Assembly (NCBI GenBank): GCA_004194705.1
Contig: SADC01000391.1
Coordinates: 47,362 to 111,361 of the forward strand
Length of the DNA stretch: 64,000 nucleotides
Origin: Ditylenchus dipsaci
Lineage: Eukaryota > Nematoda > Chromadorea > Rhabditida > Anguinidae
Reading direction: 5' to 3'
Shown: in pieces, positions 40,624-51,309 of the stretch
How the letters are laid out: each line of letters begins with the position of its first letter
How positions within the stretch are numbered: the first letter of the stretch is position 1
Notes under the pieces: model-generated
Told to the model about the DNA's origin: nothing
Databases searched by the model: none
What the model saw: the letters and a program-made list of their open reading frames with translations, nothing else
Position numbers and translations under genes: made by a program

Positions 40624-40729
40624 TACAGCCGACTCCCTCCATAACGTACCCCTTCTATAACGAACTCTCTCCATAACGAACACCTAAGACCGGTCCCCAG
40701 GGTGCTCATTATAGAGGGAGTCGACTGTA
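40624..40729. mobile_element. 106 bp TA-flanked MITE
   Basis: Ends TACAGCCGACTCCCTCCATA and the complement GAGGGAGTCGACTGTA, TA on both sides. The word CTCCATAACG(A/T)AC repeats inside. It belongs in design with the CAGTC-type MITEs but has its own sequence. Confidence 0.8.
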
Positions 40730-41402
40730 TTCACAAAACAGGAGCTGAAGTTTAATAAGGCCCGATAACACTGCTGATGTGTCACGATTGCAGTAAGCAA
40801 TTGTACTAGACACAAGTGAGGAGGTATACTCAGTGTGACAAACTTTCCCGGTTTTACGGGAATTTTCCGGATTTGCCCTATTTTTGTCCGGATTTTTTTT
40901 TCAAAAAATCCATGCACAATATGTAACGGGTAGGATCGAGATTTTTTAACATTGCCCGCAATTGGTCAAAAATAAGAATAAACTAGGTTGATTGGCGCCT
41001 CACAGGCGCCTTCTCACAAAAGCAGTATGCCAATTGTCGTAACAACCACCAAAATAAATTCTGCCACAGAAACATTCGGAAATACACAGAGACATGCATT
41101 TTACAGAGGCATTCTGGTTAAATCGGTTACCATTCATCTGGTTGGAATAACCCTTTAGTAGTTGGGGTGCTCTTCAGATGCTGAAATACCCTCGAAAGGG
41201 GTTGATTCCCTTAGGTAGTTGGTTACAATCCGAGTAGGGAGGGTATTCATTAAGTAGTCAGAGTGCTAACCTTATGGTTGGGATGCCTTCGAAGTGGCTA
41301 AACTCATCTGCTGTCTGAGGCACTCACCTAAAATTGGGGATGACGCTCCTATCCTACTTGATAAGTTCCTTGAACTTCGCACTCTCCTGGTATGCTTACC
41401 CA

Positions 41403-41558
41403 TGGGCGTAGCCAGGGGGCCTGGGGAGCTATAGCCCCCCGTCAGATTTTTCGAAAAAAATTGTTAATTAAAAACACTATAAAATTCGAAAACGGTGTAC
41501 AGAGAATGACCTCTAGGGTGCTTTGGCCTCCCGTCAGATTTTTCTGGCTACGCCCCTG
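41403..41558. mobile_element. GGGCGTAGCCAGG MITE
   Basis: Left GGGCGTAGCCAGGGGGCC, right CTGGCTACGCCCC; GCCCCCCGTCAGATTTTTCG and GGCCTCCCGTCAGATTTTTC lie near the two ends in direct orientation. Flanks GCTTACC and GCCTACC are similar. This terminal word is common in invertebrate MITEs. Confidence 0.65.
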
Positions 41559-41564
41559 TGCCTA

Positions 41565-41934
41565 CCCACCCTCCTCCCACCTCTACTCACTCTCCTGATA
41601 CCCCAAGCCACTTCTAAGGCAGCCCTACTCAATCTATTTACACCGCTTACCACCCTCTTGTCACCCTTACGCTTCCTCCTGGCGGACCTACCCCCTCTCC
41701 CAGCACTCCCACTTAATCCCCTGTAACCACTTTCCAAACTCCTGCCACCTTTACCTACTCTAATTGCACTCCTAGCAACTCTCCTAGCATACCTAACCAC
41801 TCTCCCGGCACTCCTACATACTCCTCTGACACCTCTATCAGCTCTCCTGGCACACCTACCTATTTTACTGGCACTCCTATCTGTTCTTCTGGCACCCCTA
41901 CCTACTCTATTGGCACACCTACCAACTCTGCTGG
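41565..41934. repeat. CTCCTGGCACACCTACCTACT minisatellite
   Basis: Degenerate 18-20 bp tandem units on CTCCTGGCACTCCTACC. It resumes at 43401-43445, so one array has been split by the Mutator-like element. Repetitive open frames across it are not genes. Confidence 0.75.
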
Positions 41935-43400
41935 GGATGCAATACGACTCGCTACAAAACTTAACTCGCTACCACAACTCGCTACAAACATAACTCGCTA
42001 CACCTTTTTATTACACCTTTTTGCAATGGGATTTTATTTAAGCTGCTGATTTTTTTTATCATTTTTTTACTGTCCCGATTCTCCGATTTCATAAATTTGA
42101 CAAATCTATCGAACGTTGAATAACTTTATAGAACGTGAGATAAGTGAAAGACAAACCATAACATTTGAACAAAAAATCATATGGTGATAACATTTCTAAA
42201 ACAGCTCTCCGCCAAGGATTTCTTCCGCAATTTTTTTCCTGATGACAGCCATCTGCGGTTGAGTGTATTCCATCCGACTTCCACGAGACACACATTCAGC
42301 AAACTTACAGACGAAGACTCCGCAGTCGAAACCATTCTGCTGCTTAGGGATGTCAATTTACTCAGCGACCAGGGAATCTTAGACAAACCTTCGGGCAGCA
42401 GCAAAGCCAATTAGATGGGTCAACCGTCAGGAAGTAACTTGATCGATCCTCCGTCGCATATCCTCTTTCGACCACATATTCTGCCACGAAACCCCTAAAA
42501 TGGCTCTCGGTGAACTTGTTTCTCATCTAAAACTATTACTTTATCAAGTTCGCGTGCTTTGTGCCGTCGCCATGCAATGAGTCGTAGTACACCAGCCTTT
42601 CCTTTTCCAGATTTAACACCTAAACAAAAATAATGCTTAATTCCACTCCCTCAAGTAAAACATACCACCAACGACCAATGACCTGGAGTGTGAATTGGTA
42701 AGATCAGGATATCGTAATCGAAGACCTCCACGCTTGCTGTCCATTTAAGCATCGCTTTCGATCCTTTCGATTCCAGACGCGTGTAAAAAAACCCTGTCGA
42801 TTCGAACTCTCGCGCTTTCCGGCTTCTCCTTGATTGCTGTCGTCATCTCTGCTTGGATGCTCCGGCGCACATTAACTCCCTTGACCTGAAAAGACTCGAA
42901 TGATAATGAAAAAGCACTCCAAAAAACCTCACTTGGCTGAGTACTTTTGGGACACATTTCGCCAGACGGTTTAGCTTTCCAAGCTGTCGGTGAATTGGTT
43001 TGTCGTCAGATTGAACTTCAACGTCTTGATCGGCTGTTTCTCAGCGCCTTTCTTGTCGATGACGGCACGATATCCAGCGCAGTTGAGATAAACTTGTTCG
43101 GAGCTGTCTGCAAGAGTGACTGTTCTTCCTCGCTTGGTCCATGAGTAGCAGTCAAGACCATCTTCGGTAAGCGTCAACGGCACAGTCATTCTTCCGATCC
43201 TTTGCGAGTGCACGAGTTGAGTGTTAGCCATCAGAAGAACTTAAATACATTGTGTCATAGATACGAAAACATTCACAACAAACGGAAAAATGATCGAAAA
43301 ATCAGCAGCTTGAATAAAATCCCATTGCAAAAAGGTGTAATAAAAAGGTGTAGCGAGTTGTGGTAGCGAGTTACGTTTTGTAGCGAGTCCTGTTTCCACC
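41935..43400 (-). mobile_element. Mutator-like element carrying a Ulp1 protease
   Basis: A 1,466 bp unit flanked by a perfect 9 bp duplication, CTCTGCTGG (41926-41934, 43401-43409), the length expected of Mutator-type transposition. The TIRs of about 120 bp start GGATGCAATACGACTCGCTA and GGTGGAAACAGGACTCGCTA, repeat the word ACTCGCTAC three to four times and continue through ACACCTTTTTGCAATGGGAT. The only gene is a minus-strand Ulp1-type protease. No MuDR transposase fits in the space, so the unit is non-autonomous cargo. Confidence 0.85.
42196..43231 (-). pseudogene. Ulp1/SENP-type (C48) cysteine protease in a TIR element
   Basis: Three exons: 42933-43231, 42666-42885, 42196-42619; introns 47 and 46 nt. 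Exon 1 starts MANTQLVHSQRIGRMTV and has a YSWTKRGRTVTL...VYLNCAGYRAVI stretch that may be a small zinc-ribbon or FLYWCH-like module (weak). Exons 2-3 carry the protease: YTRLESKGSKAMLKW, LPIHTPGHWSLVV (catalytic His), ERLVYYDSLHGDG (Asp) and QQNGFDCGVFVC (oxyanion Gln and nucleophile Cys), then EEILGGELF and TAG. The Ulp1 family removes SUMO or other ubiquitin-like tags. Two frame breaks are seen: one at a run of seven T before YTRL, and stops between the Asp and Cys blocks. All catalytic positions survive, so decay is recent or the breaks are sequence errors. Confidence 0.75.
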
Positions 43401-43679
43401 CTCTGCTGGCACACCTAGCCACTCTCCTGGCACCAACACCCACCCTCCATTATATTGGCTTATAATACTTTAAAAAGACAGAAACTTCGAAAATACAAAA
43501 ACTACTGCCTAAAAATATTTGTACTCGGACTCGTGCTGAGCACGAAAAACTATCCTAAAAGTGTCTCATGGATATAATGAAAAATATTTGATCTGATACT
43601 TGAACTCAAGCTGAGCGACAGTTCTCGTGTCGAGACAAATGCCATTTTTGAAATTGTGAGTGAGAAACGAATCCTGGGA

Positions 43680-43835
43680 CACGGACAATTCGCCTCGGGG
43701 CCGATTCGCCTCCCGGACAATTCGCCTCCAGGACAATTCGCCTCCCGGGACAATTCGCCTCCGGGACAATTCGCCTCCGGGACAATTCGCCTCCCGGGAC
43801 AATTCGCCTCCCGGGACAATTCGCCTCCAGTTACA
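43680..43835. repeat. GGACAATTCGCCTCC tandem array
   Basis: About nine copies of a 15-18 bp word GGGACAATTCGCCTCC. Single copies of the complement lie at 13055-13085 and 57840-57895. It looks like one arm of a word-array element; no opposite arm was found within reach. Confidence 0.75.
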
Positions 43836-44917
43836 TTTTTCATCTCCTATTCAGTCTGTCCATTCACTCCATGAAAAATAAGCTTATCCTTAGTTTGCAT
43901 TTTTGCAAAAAGGGTAATGTTGTAGTTGTATTGCATTTATCTTTATAACATTTTGTGTCAATCCATCACCTAATCGCCCTTATTTTCTCGTGTTGTTGTC
44001 CGCCTGGTTCATTTAGGTGGTCCACTTGAATCATGGAGGTCTCTAGCTAGTCAAAAAAAATTTAGCCACTAAAACTACTCAAATTTTAGGTATGTTCATA
44101 AAAACTCCTAGATACATAAAATATCTCATATTCAGATCAGGGTTCGCAGATGTCCTGATTTATCAGGAATTTCCTGATTTTTCAATTCAAATCCTGATTT
44201 TCGATCGCCAAAAATCAGGATTACCTGATTTTTGGGGGAGGAGAAGAACGCGCCATTTCAAATTGGGCCCTTTCAAATGCGCCAATGCAAATTGCGCCAT
44301 TTCAAATTGGGTCAATTCTAATTGCGCCAATTTATTGGCAATTTTTTAACTGTTGTTTGATTCAAAATCGTGGACCGGGTGTACCGAAAAAGGTAAAGAA
44401 ATATTTGGTAACGGCACATTTGGTAAAATTTTATTTGGTAAAATCACATTTGGTAAAATTTTATTTGGTAAAATCACATTTGGTAAATTTTTTTGGTAAA
44501 GGCACATGTAGTAAGAAAACTTTTGGTAAAGCACTTTTTCGGTGGACATTTTGGGTGGTACACCTTTTGGTCATAGAGTTATTGTTTTCGGCCATAGATT
44601 TTATTTCGGCGCGGAGTTTTAGGAGGCATAGACGTTTCTCCAAACCATATAAAAGCACCTTATGCTCCCCGAACCCTGTTAAGCACCTAGTGACCAGGAC
44701 ATGAATCGAGGTCCTCTACTCAGGACTGATTGCACCCAGAGGGGTTGGAACCAGCAACCTTGGTGATGAGTGTATGAACATCTACACCACTCAAACACTC
44801 AAAATCATGATAAAAAAAATAAGGTATGCGGCCAGGTGGATTCGAACCAGCAAGCTCTACATCACCACTTATAATCGCTCAGAACTCCATCCAGTGGGAC
44901 GAACCAAACCAAGTGGT

Positions 44918-45655
44918 CGTCCACTTGGATCAAAATTTTTTTTCACGTTTTCGGGTTCCAAAACAATTTTTCTGCACTGATTCGAGTATGCTGAAGATGG
45001 TTTGACAGTGGTGAAATCAGGTTTTACTAAGAAAATTTTAAGTTATTGCTAATTGTTGATTTATCAAATCAATCGTTAGTAATACAGTCAAACCTCTATA
45101 TAATGCCCCCCCCTAAAAGTTCGTTCCCACCTTGGGTCCGACATTTTTTTAGCTCGATTTTCAAAGCTTTTTTAAATTCTGTTTTGACAGTCTGGTCGCA
45201 AATATCGCAAAGATTCCGATTTTGCCGATCGTTTTTCAATATTTGAATAATTTTACTATTAAAAAATACAAAACCTCTATATAACGGCCCTCTAAAAAAA
45301 ATTAGAAGGCCGTTATATAGAGGTTTAATATTTTTTAAAAGTAAAATTATTCAAATATTGAAAAACGATCGGCAAAATCGGAATCCTTGCGATATTTGCG
45401 ACCAGACTGTCAAAACAGAATTTAAAAAAGCTTTGAAAATCGAGCTAAAAAAAGTGTCGGACCCAAGGTGGGAACGAACTTTTAGGGGGGGGGCCGTTAT
45501 ATAGAGGTTTGACTGTAACTCAAAAATTTCTCGGTAAAACGTGATTTTACCACTGTCAAACCATGTTCAGGATGCTCGAAATAGTGCAGAAAAGTTGTTT
45601 TGGAACCCGAAAACGTGAAAAAAGGATTTTGACCCAAGTGGACGACCACTTGGAA
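44918..45655. mobile_element. CTGAAGATGG foldback, interrupted
   Basis: Arms as in 33066-33365 (CCAAGTGGTCGTCCACTTGG, TTGACAGTGGTGAAATCAGG against the complement). The turn is interrupted by the TA element at 45083-45517. The uninterrupted relative at 53552-53865 shows the empty site. Confidence 0.85.
45083..45517. mobile_element. 435 bp TA-flanked foldback
   Basis: Ends TACAGTCAAACCTCTATATA and the complement TATATAGAGGTTTGACTGTA, TA on both sides. The arms of about 200 bp include AGTTCGTTCCCACCTTGGGT, TCCGAC and GATTCCGATTTTGCCGATCG. The two arms are nearly identical. Relatives: 331-736 and 3495-3755. Confidence 0.9.
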
Positions 45656-45773
45656 AGCCACCGCCGAGGATGCTGGTTCGCATCCACCTGGGTGTATACC
45701 TTTTTATCATAATTTTGAGTGTTTACTTAACGAAGAGGTCCATATACTCATCACCAAGGTTACTGGTTCTAAT

Positions 45774-46940
45774 CAGTGATGTAAAAGCACCGGTGCGGGC
45801 ACCGGTGCAGGTGCCAAATTTAACGAAAAAGCACCGGCACCGGTGCCGCACCGGTGCCGGTGCCGAGTTTTTTGCTGGCACCGTTGCCCGTTTTGAACTA
45901 AAATTCAACTTTTTTTCAATTTCAGTATAAATATTAAGTGCACATGCCATTTTTTGTTGAGCAAAACTTTTACTTGTCGTCGAAAATCTCTTTTTTGTCG
46001 CCCAACTGCTTTTTTGACCAGAAAAAATTGTTTTGGCGACAAAAAAATTTTAGCGGCAAGAAAAAGTTTCGCCCCAGAATATTCAGAATATTCGTCAGAA
46101 TATTCAGTTTGACATCTTATGTATATGAGCTCAGTAAAAATATTTCGGATTGCCTGTATCTCATTGCAGTGGTGTTAGATCCATTAGTCGCACTCCTGCG
46201 CTTCTGGTTAATGTTGACAAAGGTCGCAGAGCAATACGCTTCATGGTATGCTTAAATTTGATGTAGATTCAGTCTTAGTTTTGCTGAACCTTCAAACTCT
46301 GAACTTTAGAGCCATAAACTGTTCCCATCAGAGCTTATTGCTACTGAACAAACAAGTAGAGACCTGAAGTCACTCTTTGGATTTTGAAAAAAAATTAGGC
46401 CGAAAACCGGGTTTAGACACATTGGATGAAGAAATAAACCAATATATTCAAACAATATTAAAAAAGTTATTTAAAAATATTAGAAAGGAAGTAAGGAAGT
46501 GAGCTGATTCAGAAAACATTTGAAGATATTAGTTATTCCTGAAGCTATCACAATTGCATTCGTGATCTTTCCATCCCCTGCCACGTCAGCTAGCGTGGAA
46601 AGACTGTTCTCAGGTGTCACAATAATTACAATAGGGCATAAAGAACGTTCTGGACTATTGGTGGTAAAGCATAGGGTGCTGCTTAATTTCAATAAAATTC
46701 ATATTTCTGTATAAGCTAACTTTTCTTTAACACAAAAAACTCATTCCAGTTAAAAAATTAACATTTTTCCTTAAAAATGTACTGAATGTGATAGGCACCG
46801 GTGCGGTGCAAACGTTCAGCTAGGTGCCGGCACCGGTGCCGGTGCGCGTTTCAGGCCCGTGCGGCACCGGTGCCGGTGCCGACGCCAGGCACCGGTGCCC
46901 GTGCGGCGCCGGTGCAAAAATTTACATTTTTACATCACTG
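45774..46940. mobile_element. hAT element with GCACCGGTGC arms
   Basis: TIR CAGTGATGTAAAA on the left and its complement on the right, flanked by the perfect octamer GTTCTAAT (45766-45773, 46941-46948). Each subterminal region is a G+C-rich run of GCACCGGTGCCGGTGC words, in sharp contrast to the AT-rich surroundings. The interior encodes fragments of a hAT transposase. It lies exactly inside the box-B word of a tRNA-like repeat. Confidence 0.9.
45938..46714 (+). pseudogene. hAT transposase remnant
   Basis: SDCLYLIAVVLDPLV (hAT LDPR-like block) appears in one frame near 46147-46190. Further on PSPATSASVERLFSGVTIIT and IGHKERSGLLVVKHRVLLN give the C-terminal dimerisation region, ending at TAA (46712-46714). 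The N-terminal finger, catalytic core and insertion domain are missing, and frames are interrupted. This is the dead gene of the GCACCGGTGC hAT element. Confidence 0.75.
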
Positions 46941-47039
46941 GTTCTAATCCCTCTGGATGCAATCAGTCCAGAGTAGTAGACCCCGATTAAAATTAAACCA
47001 TTTTTAGAACATGATTTTGGATTAAATCGTTTGGGTTTT

Positions 47040-47225
47040 AAGGTCTGTACCCGAAATTGAACCGAACTGAAGAAGTAGGTAGCTTAACAAACAAGATCTT
47101 TATCAGAACAACTACTTAGCAAAAAAATTTTTAGCAAAACGACTATTTAGCAAATTGGCGCTTAAATTGTGAATCCTTAGCAAAATCGTGCTTAAATTTT
47201 TTCTTAGCAAAACGACCGGCGTTAA
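47040..47225. repeat. Truncated right end of GGCTGTACC element
   Basis: It matches 33585-33795 (AACAAACAAGATCTTTATCAG..., TTAGCAAAACGACC words) but lacks the terminal TACAGCC. The missing remainder and the left end at 51100 suggest a rearranged copy of the 32200-33806 element. Confidence 0.6.
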
Positions 47226-47269
47226 GCGAATTGATCAACACCAAATTAATCAACAACCGAATTGATCAA

Positions 47270-47510
47270 CATATTATTATTAAGGTTACAGGTTCGAATC
47301 CTGGTGGCAGCAGATATTTTATTTTCTTAATAAATAAGTCATAAGCCGACCAGTAAGCCTCACGGTGTTAGGAAAACCACCTAGCACTTTCCATAAACAG
47401 TATCTACATCCATAACACGGAATTTTGGGTTTAGTCAAAAGTAAATGAAAACTATTGTATCATAATCAGAATTGTCTCCTGAACACAGTTTGACAGTACC
47501 AAAATAACGA
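47270..47510 (+). repeat. tRNA-derived SINE-like repeat, copy 2
   Basis: Box B word TTACAGGTTCGAATCCTGG, then the same ordered body blocks as at 27012-27245. The sequence upstream of box B has been lost. Confidence 0.6.
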
Positions 47511-47804
47511 CTTCAGTTGCCAAAACCCCAGTGCCGGGGTATTTATCGTATTTTCTCTGATATTCACCATGCTTTAAATAGAAACCGTGGTATCGGTACT
47601 CAGGTGGCAATAACTTAGTACCGGTACCCGGGGTGCTGGCTGAGGTGCTGGCACCAAGATGGTACAACATTAATGGTGGCTTCAAAAAATCATCTGACAT
47701 ACGACCACCTGAGACGACCACCTGAGTACGACCAACTGTATACTATCATTTAGGTAACACTACCTGGAAATGCAGTTCTGCTGGATGTTCCATGTACCAA
47801 CAAA

Positions 47805-48115
47805 TCCAAGTGGTCGTCCACTTGGATCAATTTTTTTCACGTTTTTCATGTTCCAAAACCTGTTTTTTGGACTAACTCGGGCATGCTGAAGATGGTTTGA
47901 TAATAGTTAAAATAAGTTTTGTAGGGTAGTTTTTGAGTATTCGGGGATAGTTGATTTTACCAAACTCGATTTTACCAAAACTTAAAAATAAAAATAAAAC
48001 GGCATTTCACCTCTATTAAACCATCTTCAGCATGCCCGAATTAGTCCAGAAACTGGTTTTGGAACCCTATAAAGTAAAAACAAACAATTTTGCTCCAAGC
48101 GGTCGACCACTTGGT
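47805..48115. mobile_element. CTGAAGATGG foldback copy
   Basis: CCAAGTGGTCGTCCACTTGG, TTTTTCATGTTCCAAAACCT and GGGCATGCTGAAGATGGTTT, with the complement arm ending AGCGGTCGACCACTTGG. Belongs to the subgroup with GTTCCAAAACC (also 5970-6275 and 57064-57375). Confidence 0.8.
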
Positions 48116-48589
48116 TCATCCGAATGACCCAGCTACCAACATGGTCAGATGCACTACAAAAATGGTCTTATATACAACCTGGGTACTTCCAATGAGTGCT
48201 ACCATTTAGTTACTACTACCTAGAAATCTACCACCTACCACTATGCAAGTACCTTCTTCGTACAGAATTTTATCAAACAAAGTAAAAAAATTCAATAGAT
48301 GTTGGCGAATCTACCGTCGCCCTTAAAAAAGCGTAAGCACCAAAATATGAAGCAAAGGGATAATAATGAAGCAATAAACTCCGAGGTAACGCTACGCTCA
48401 TAATTTGAATCGTGTCTCGCATGGAAGCGAATTATTTCTCGTGCTGGAAACTATTCTGGGGCGCTATTTGTGACACTTGCACGACTTGTAACGATAATTT
48501 CATAACGTGCACTAGTAAAATATATGATGTTTTTATGCAGTACAATCGACCGTTACTACTCTCAATACACCTTCCTTTATGAGGATTAC

Positions 48590-48895
48590 CAAGGAGGAGC
48601 GTAGGAGTAGGATGGTAACCAGGAAGAGAGTAGGCAGGAGTGGAGTACCGAGAAGCAGGGTTCCCCGGAGAAGGGTGATCAGGAAGAGGGTAGCCAGGGG
48701 AGTAAACCCATGAACAGGGTAGCCAGGAGGTGCTACCCAATAGGAGGAAAACCAGGAGTAAGGTACCCAAGAAGAGAGTAGCCAAGAGGACGGTTAACAA
48801 GAAGGAGGGTAGCCAGGGGGGTATGCGATAAGTTAATATTTATGTAATTCTAAAATTTTACGATAGTGGCACCGATAGGTACCTGTTGCCCTAGT
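48590..48895. repeat. GGAGGGTAGCCAGGAG minisatellite, copy 2
   Basis: Degenerate 15-18 bp array on GAGGGTAGCCAGGA with the tail CGATAGTGGCACCGATAGGT, the same order as 10640-10985. Confidence 0.7.
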
Positions 48896-49069
48896 GAATT
48901 AGGATATCCAGTGTGAAATCTGGGAACGCAATGTTTTGCTATCGGCATACTACTACCAGCTAAGGAGCATTCCTACAAAAAATCACTCTTACGTTATATC
49001 CTAGAAAACATACAGTATACGTGGACAATAGGTGATTCTTTTAAATACAACTTGGGTCAGAAAATAACA

Positions 49070-50573
49070 TAACACTTTATCTCAACAACATCCAATCACG
49101 ATCTTCAACTAACATCCACGACGAACAATTAACATACTAGAAGGGTGTAGCAAGAGCTGGAAGCACATGCCTGGATACATCTGATGACCAACTGGAAACT
49201 CTTTCAATACTTTTGCAACCAATCGCTCTTGAGTAACTTGGTTGAATGAACGGCACATTGGAAGCACTTGTTGTGGACACAAACACAATTAGCTCGTATG
49301 GACAAGTGTTGGAATCAGAGCCAAATTTCTAAAATCAGTGGCTGATAAAGACAGATGTAAATGAAATTTCGAATCTACCTCAAACAGTCTGTGAACGATA
49401 CCATCAAATCCGCCAGACAATAAATTGAAGTCGGTAACAAGCCTCCTGTACTTGGTGGTCCCATAATTGTGCAGAAAATTAACTACTTCGTCATCAATTC
49501 AGCTTAAAGTCGGTCATCTGTGCATCCGGAGAAGAACCAGGTAAAACAACGACAGTGGTTGCCAGTTGAAGACCAGGCAACGAATTAAGAGCTCTTGAGA
49601 AACTTTCGCCACTGATTCCTTGAATACCGCTGAATTGCACCATCTCCGGCTTGACCAACTGTGAGAATAGAATTTGGAAAATAGAGGCCTTGCTGAATTG
49701 CACATTGGAGAGCACTAAATCACCAGTGAAACAAATTGGATCTACAGCAGAGAAGAAATCACGAAGGGAATCTTCACCAAGCTCCAGTCCTCCACTCGAA
49801 TCTACAAATCAGTAATCATTTCTATTAAAATAACGTATAACTGCATCAAATCACCTCGACTAGCTTTGAACGGTTATGTGCCAGTTTTTTCAAGTTCCCG
49901 CCATGAGTCCAAAGGAATGTTCTGTTCATCATCATTGTTGTAGCCTAGAGTAATTAGCCGGAAGGGATAGTCGCCAAGAAATTTTGCAGCGTGCACCTGA
50001 TTGAAACGTGTTTATTCTGGGGAATAAACTACGAAAGTAGTCGTATACCTGACCAAGTATAAAATATCTTTTTCCGTCAGCTTCACTGCTCGTCGTGTCT
50101 TTCTCTGGCATCAGCCTAAAATTTTAAAAACAAAAATGCATGAGACTATTTCAATTACCGATTCCATTCCTTACTCAATCGAAGCACATCAGCATCATTC
50201 GGGCTCATTTGATAACAGAGAATAAGATCAATCCTGCTTGGTTGTACAGCTTGAGCTGGAAGAAAGCATTGGCTCGGCGAAACGCGATTTTCAAATTATC
50301 CTCGATCTCCAAAGCAGCAGAAGCGTCAATACATGCATTTTTCGGCCTAAACGAAAAGAAAATAAAATTCCAAGTAAGAGACATTTTATCTAAAAGCTAT
50401 ACTTATTCAGCTTGAGCCAGACCAAGGCACGATTGGATAGGACAACAGATGTTTCAGTCATAAGAAGGGACATGGTATTATCGCTCCAGAGCCTGCTGAT
50501 ATTTTTTTTTTGCGAAATATTGATTGCCCTCGGCTTTGAGTCGTTCCGCTCCATTTCTCAGATTGTACGTCAT
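49070..50573 (-). pseudogene. TPR-protein pseudogene inside stack 2
   Basis: From ATG at 50571-50573: GAERLKAEGNQYFAKKKYQQ, SVVLSNRALVWLKLN, then after a short intron PKNACIDASAALEIED, LKIAFRRANAFFQLKLYNQA and MSPNDADVLRLSKEWNR. These are two to three tetratricopeptide repeats of the co-chaperone type (UNC-45, STIP1, PP5 class). The rest (GKRYFILGQVHAAKFLGDY, FRLITLGYNNDDEQNIPLD, LVLSNVQFSKASIFQILFSQ, KPEMVQFSGIQGISGESFSR) looks leucine-rich-repeat-like but is unrecognised. Short introns are intact. At least four single-base frame breaks are seen, so a pseudogene or poor consensus. It lies wholly within nested mobile DNA. Confidence 0.55.
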
Positions 50574-50577
50574 TGGA

Positions 50578-51165
50578 TTTTGCTGGAGCAGGCATTTCTT
50601 AATCTGAAAATGTCACTTAGTGTATTTTCAGTTTCAGCGTTAAACATTTGTGTACGCCAGTCACAAGTTTGTGCAAAGATTTACAAGGGAGGACCCAGAC
50701 TATGACTGGGGGAGCTTCGATGAATTTTTTTTCTGTAAATTCTTGTAGAGCGTTCCAAGTTTCTGACAAATCTGGCTCCCCAGCTGTTGAAGGTCCACAA
50801 AACGTGGTACAAGGTCACTCAAAGTTCTAGAAACACCTGATACCCCTATCATGTTTTTCATAGCTGACCCTTGGACCATGGGTCATTCCTAAAATTTTAT
50901 TGAGTTTCAGAGGTAAGGAGCCAAGTTCACGTGGGATTTGGCACGCTCTACAAGAATGGCACACCTACATTCTGGCAAAAAGAGATAGGCAAACCTTTTC
51001 TTGCCGTAAAAAGACTTTTTTTGCCGAAAATTTACTTTTTTTTGCCCCAAAAAGACTTTTTTCTGCCGTGAAAAAAAATTTGCCGTAGAAATACTTGTTG
51101 GCTGTACCCCGAAATTTAAGCGGCATTTTGCTAAGTGGTCGATTTGCTAAGCGACAAATTGCTAA
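50578..51165. repeat. Duplicated block A (copy at 52333-52905)
   Basis: It begins at the 5' edge of the TPR pseudogene (TTGCTGGAGCAGGCATTTCT) and runs through AAAGATTTACAAGGGAGGAC, a region of inverted TTTTGCCGTAAAAAGAC words, and the GGCTGTACC end motif. The copy at 52333-52905 is about 97% alike by eye but has many single-base gaps. Confidence 0.75.
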
Positions 51166-51309
51166 GAATTGGTTGATATCCAGGCAACTCAAGAGTAGGA
51201 TATTCACCTAAATGACCTGAAAGGTCAACGTTAGTTTTTTATATCTGAAATTACGGTAAAAAATAAAGTGTGCACCCAGGTGAATTCGAACCAGCATCTT
51301 CGGCGGTGG

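Noticed and set aside
41935..43400. Maverick/Polinton or virus origin for the Ulp1-like protease
   Set aside because: No polymerase, integrase, ATPase or capsid genes; size, TIRs and 9 bp duplication fit a Mutator-like element instead.
44285..44704. Long plus-strand frame with LVKFYLVKSHLVKF repeats (139 codons)
   Set aside because: It is the translation of the TTTGGTAAAATCACA word array and flanking dispersed sequence.
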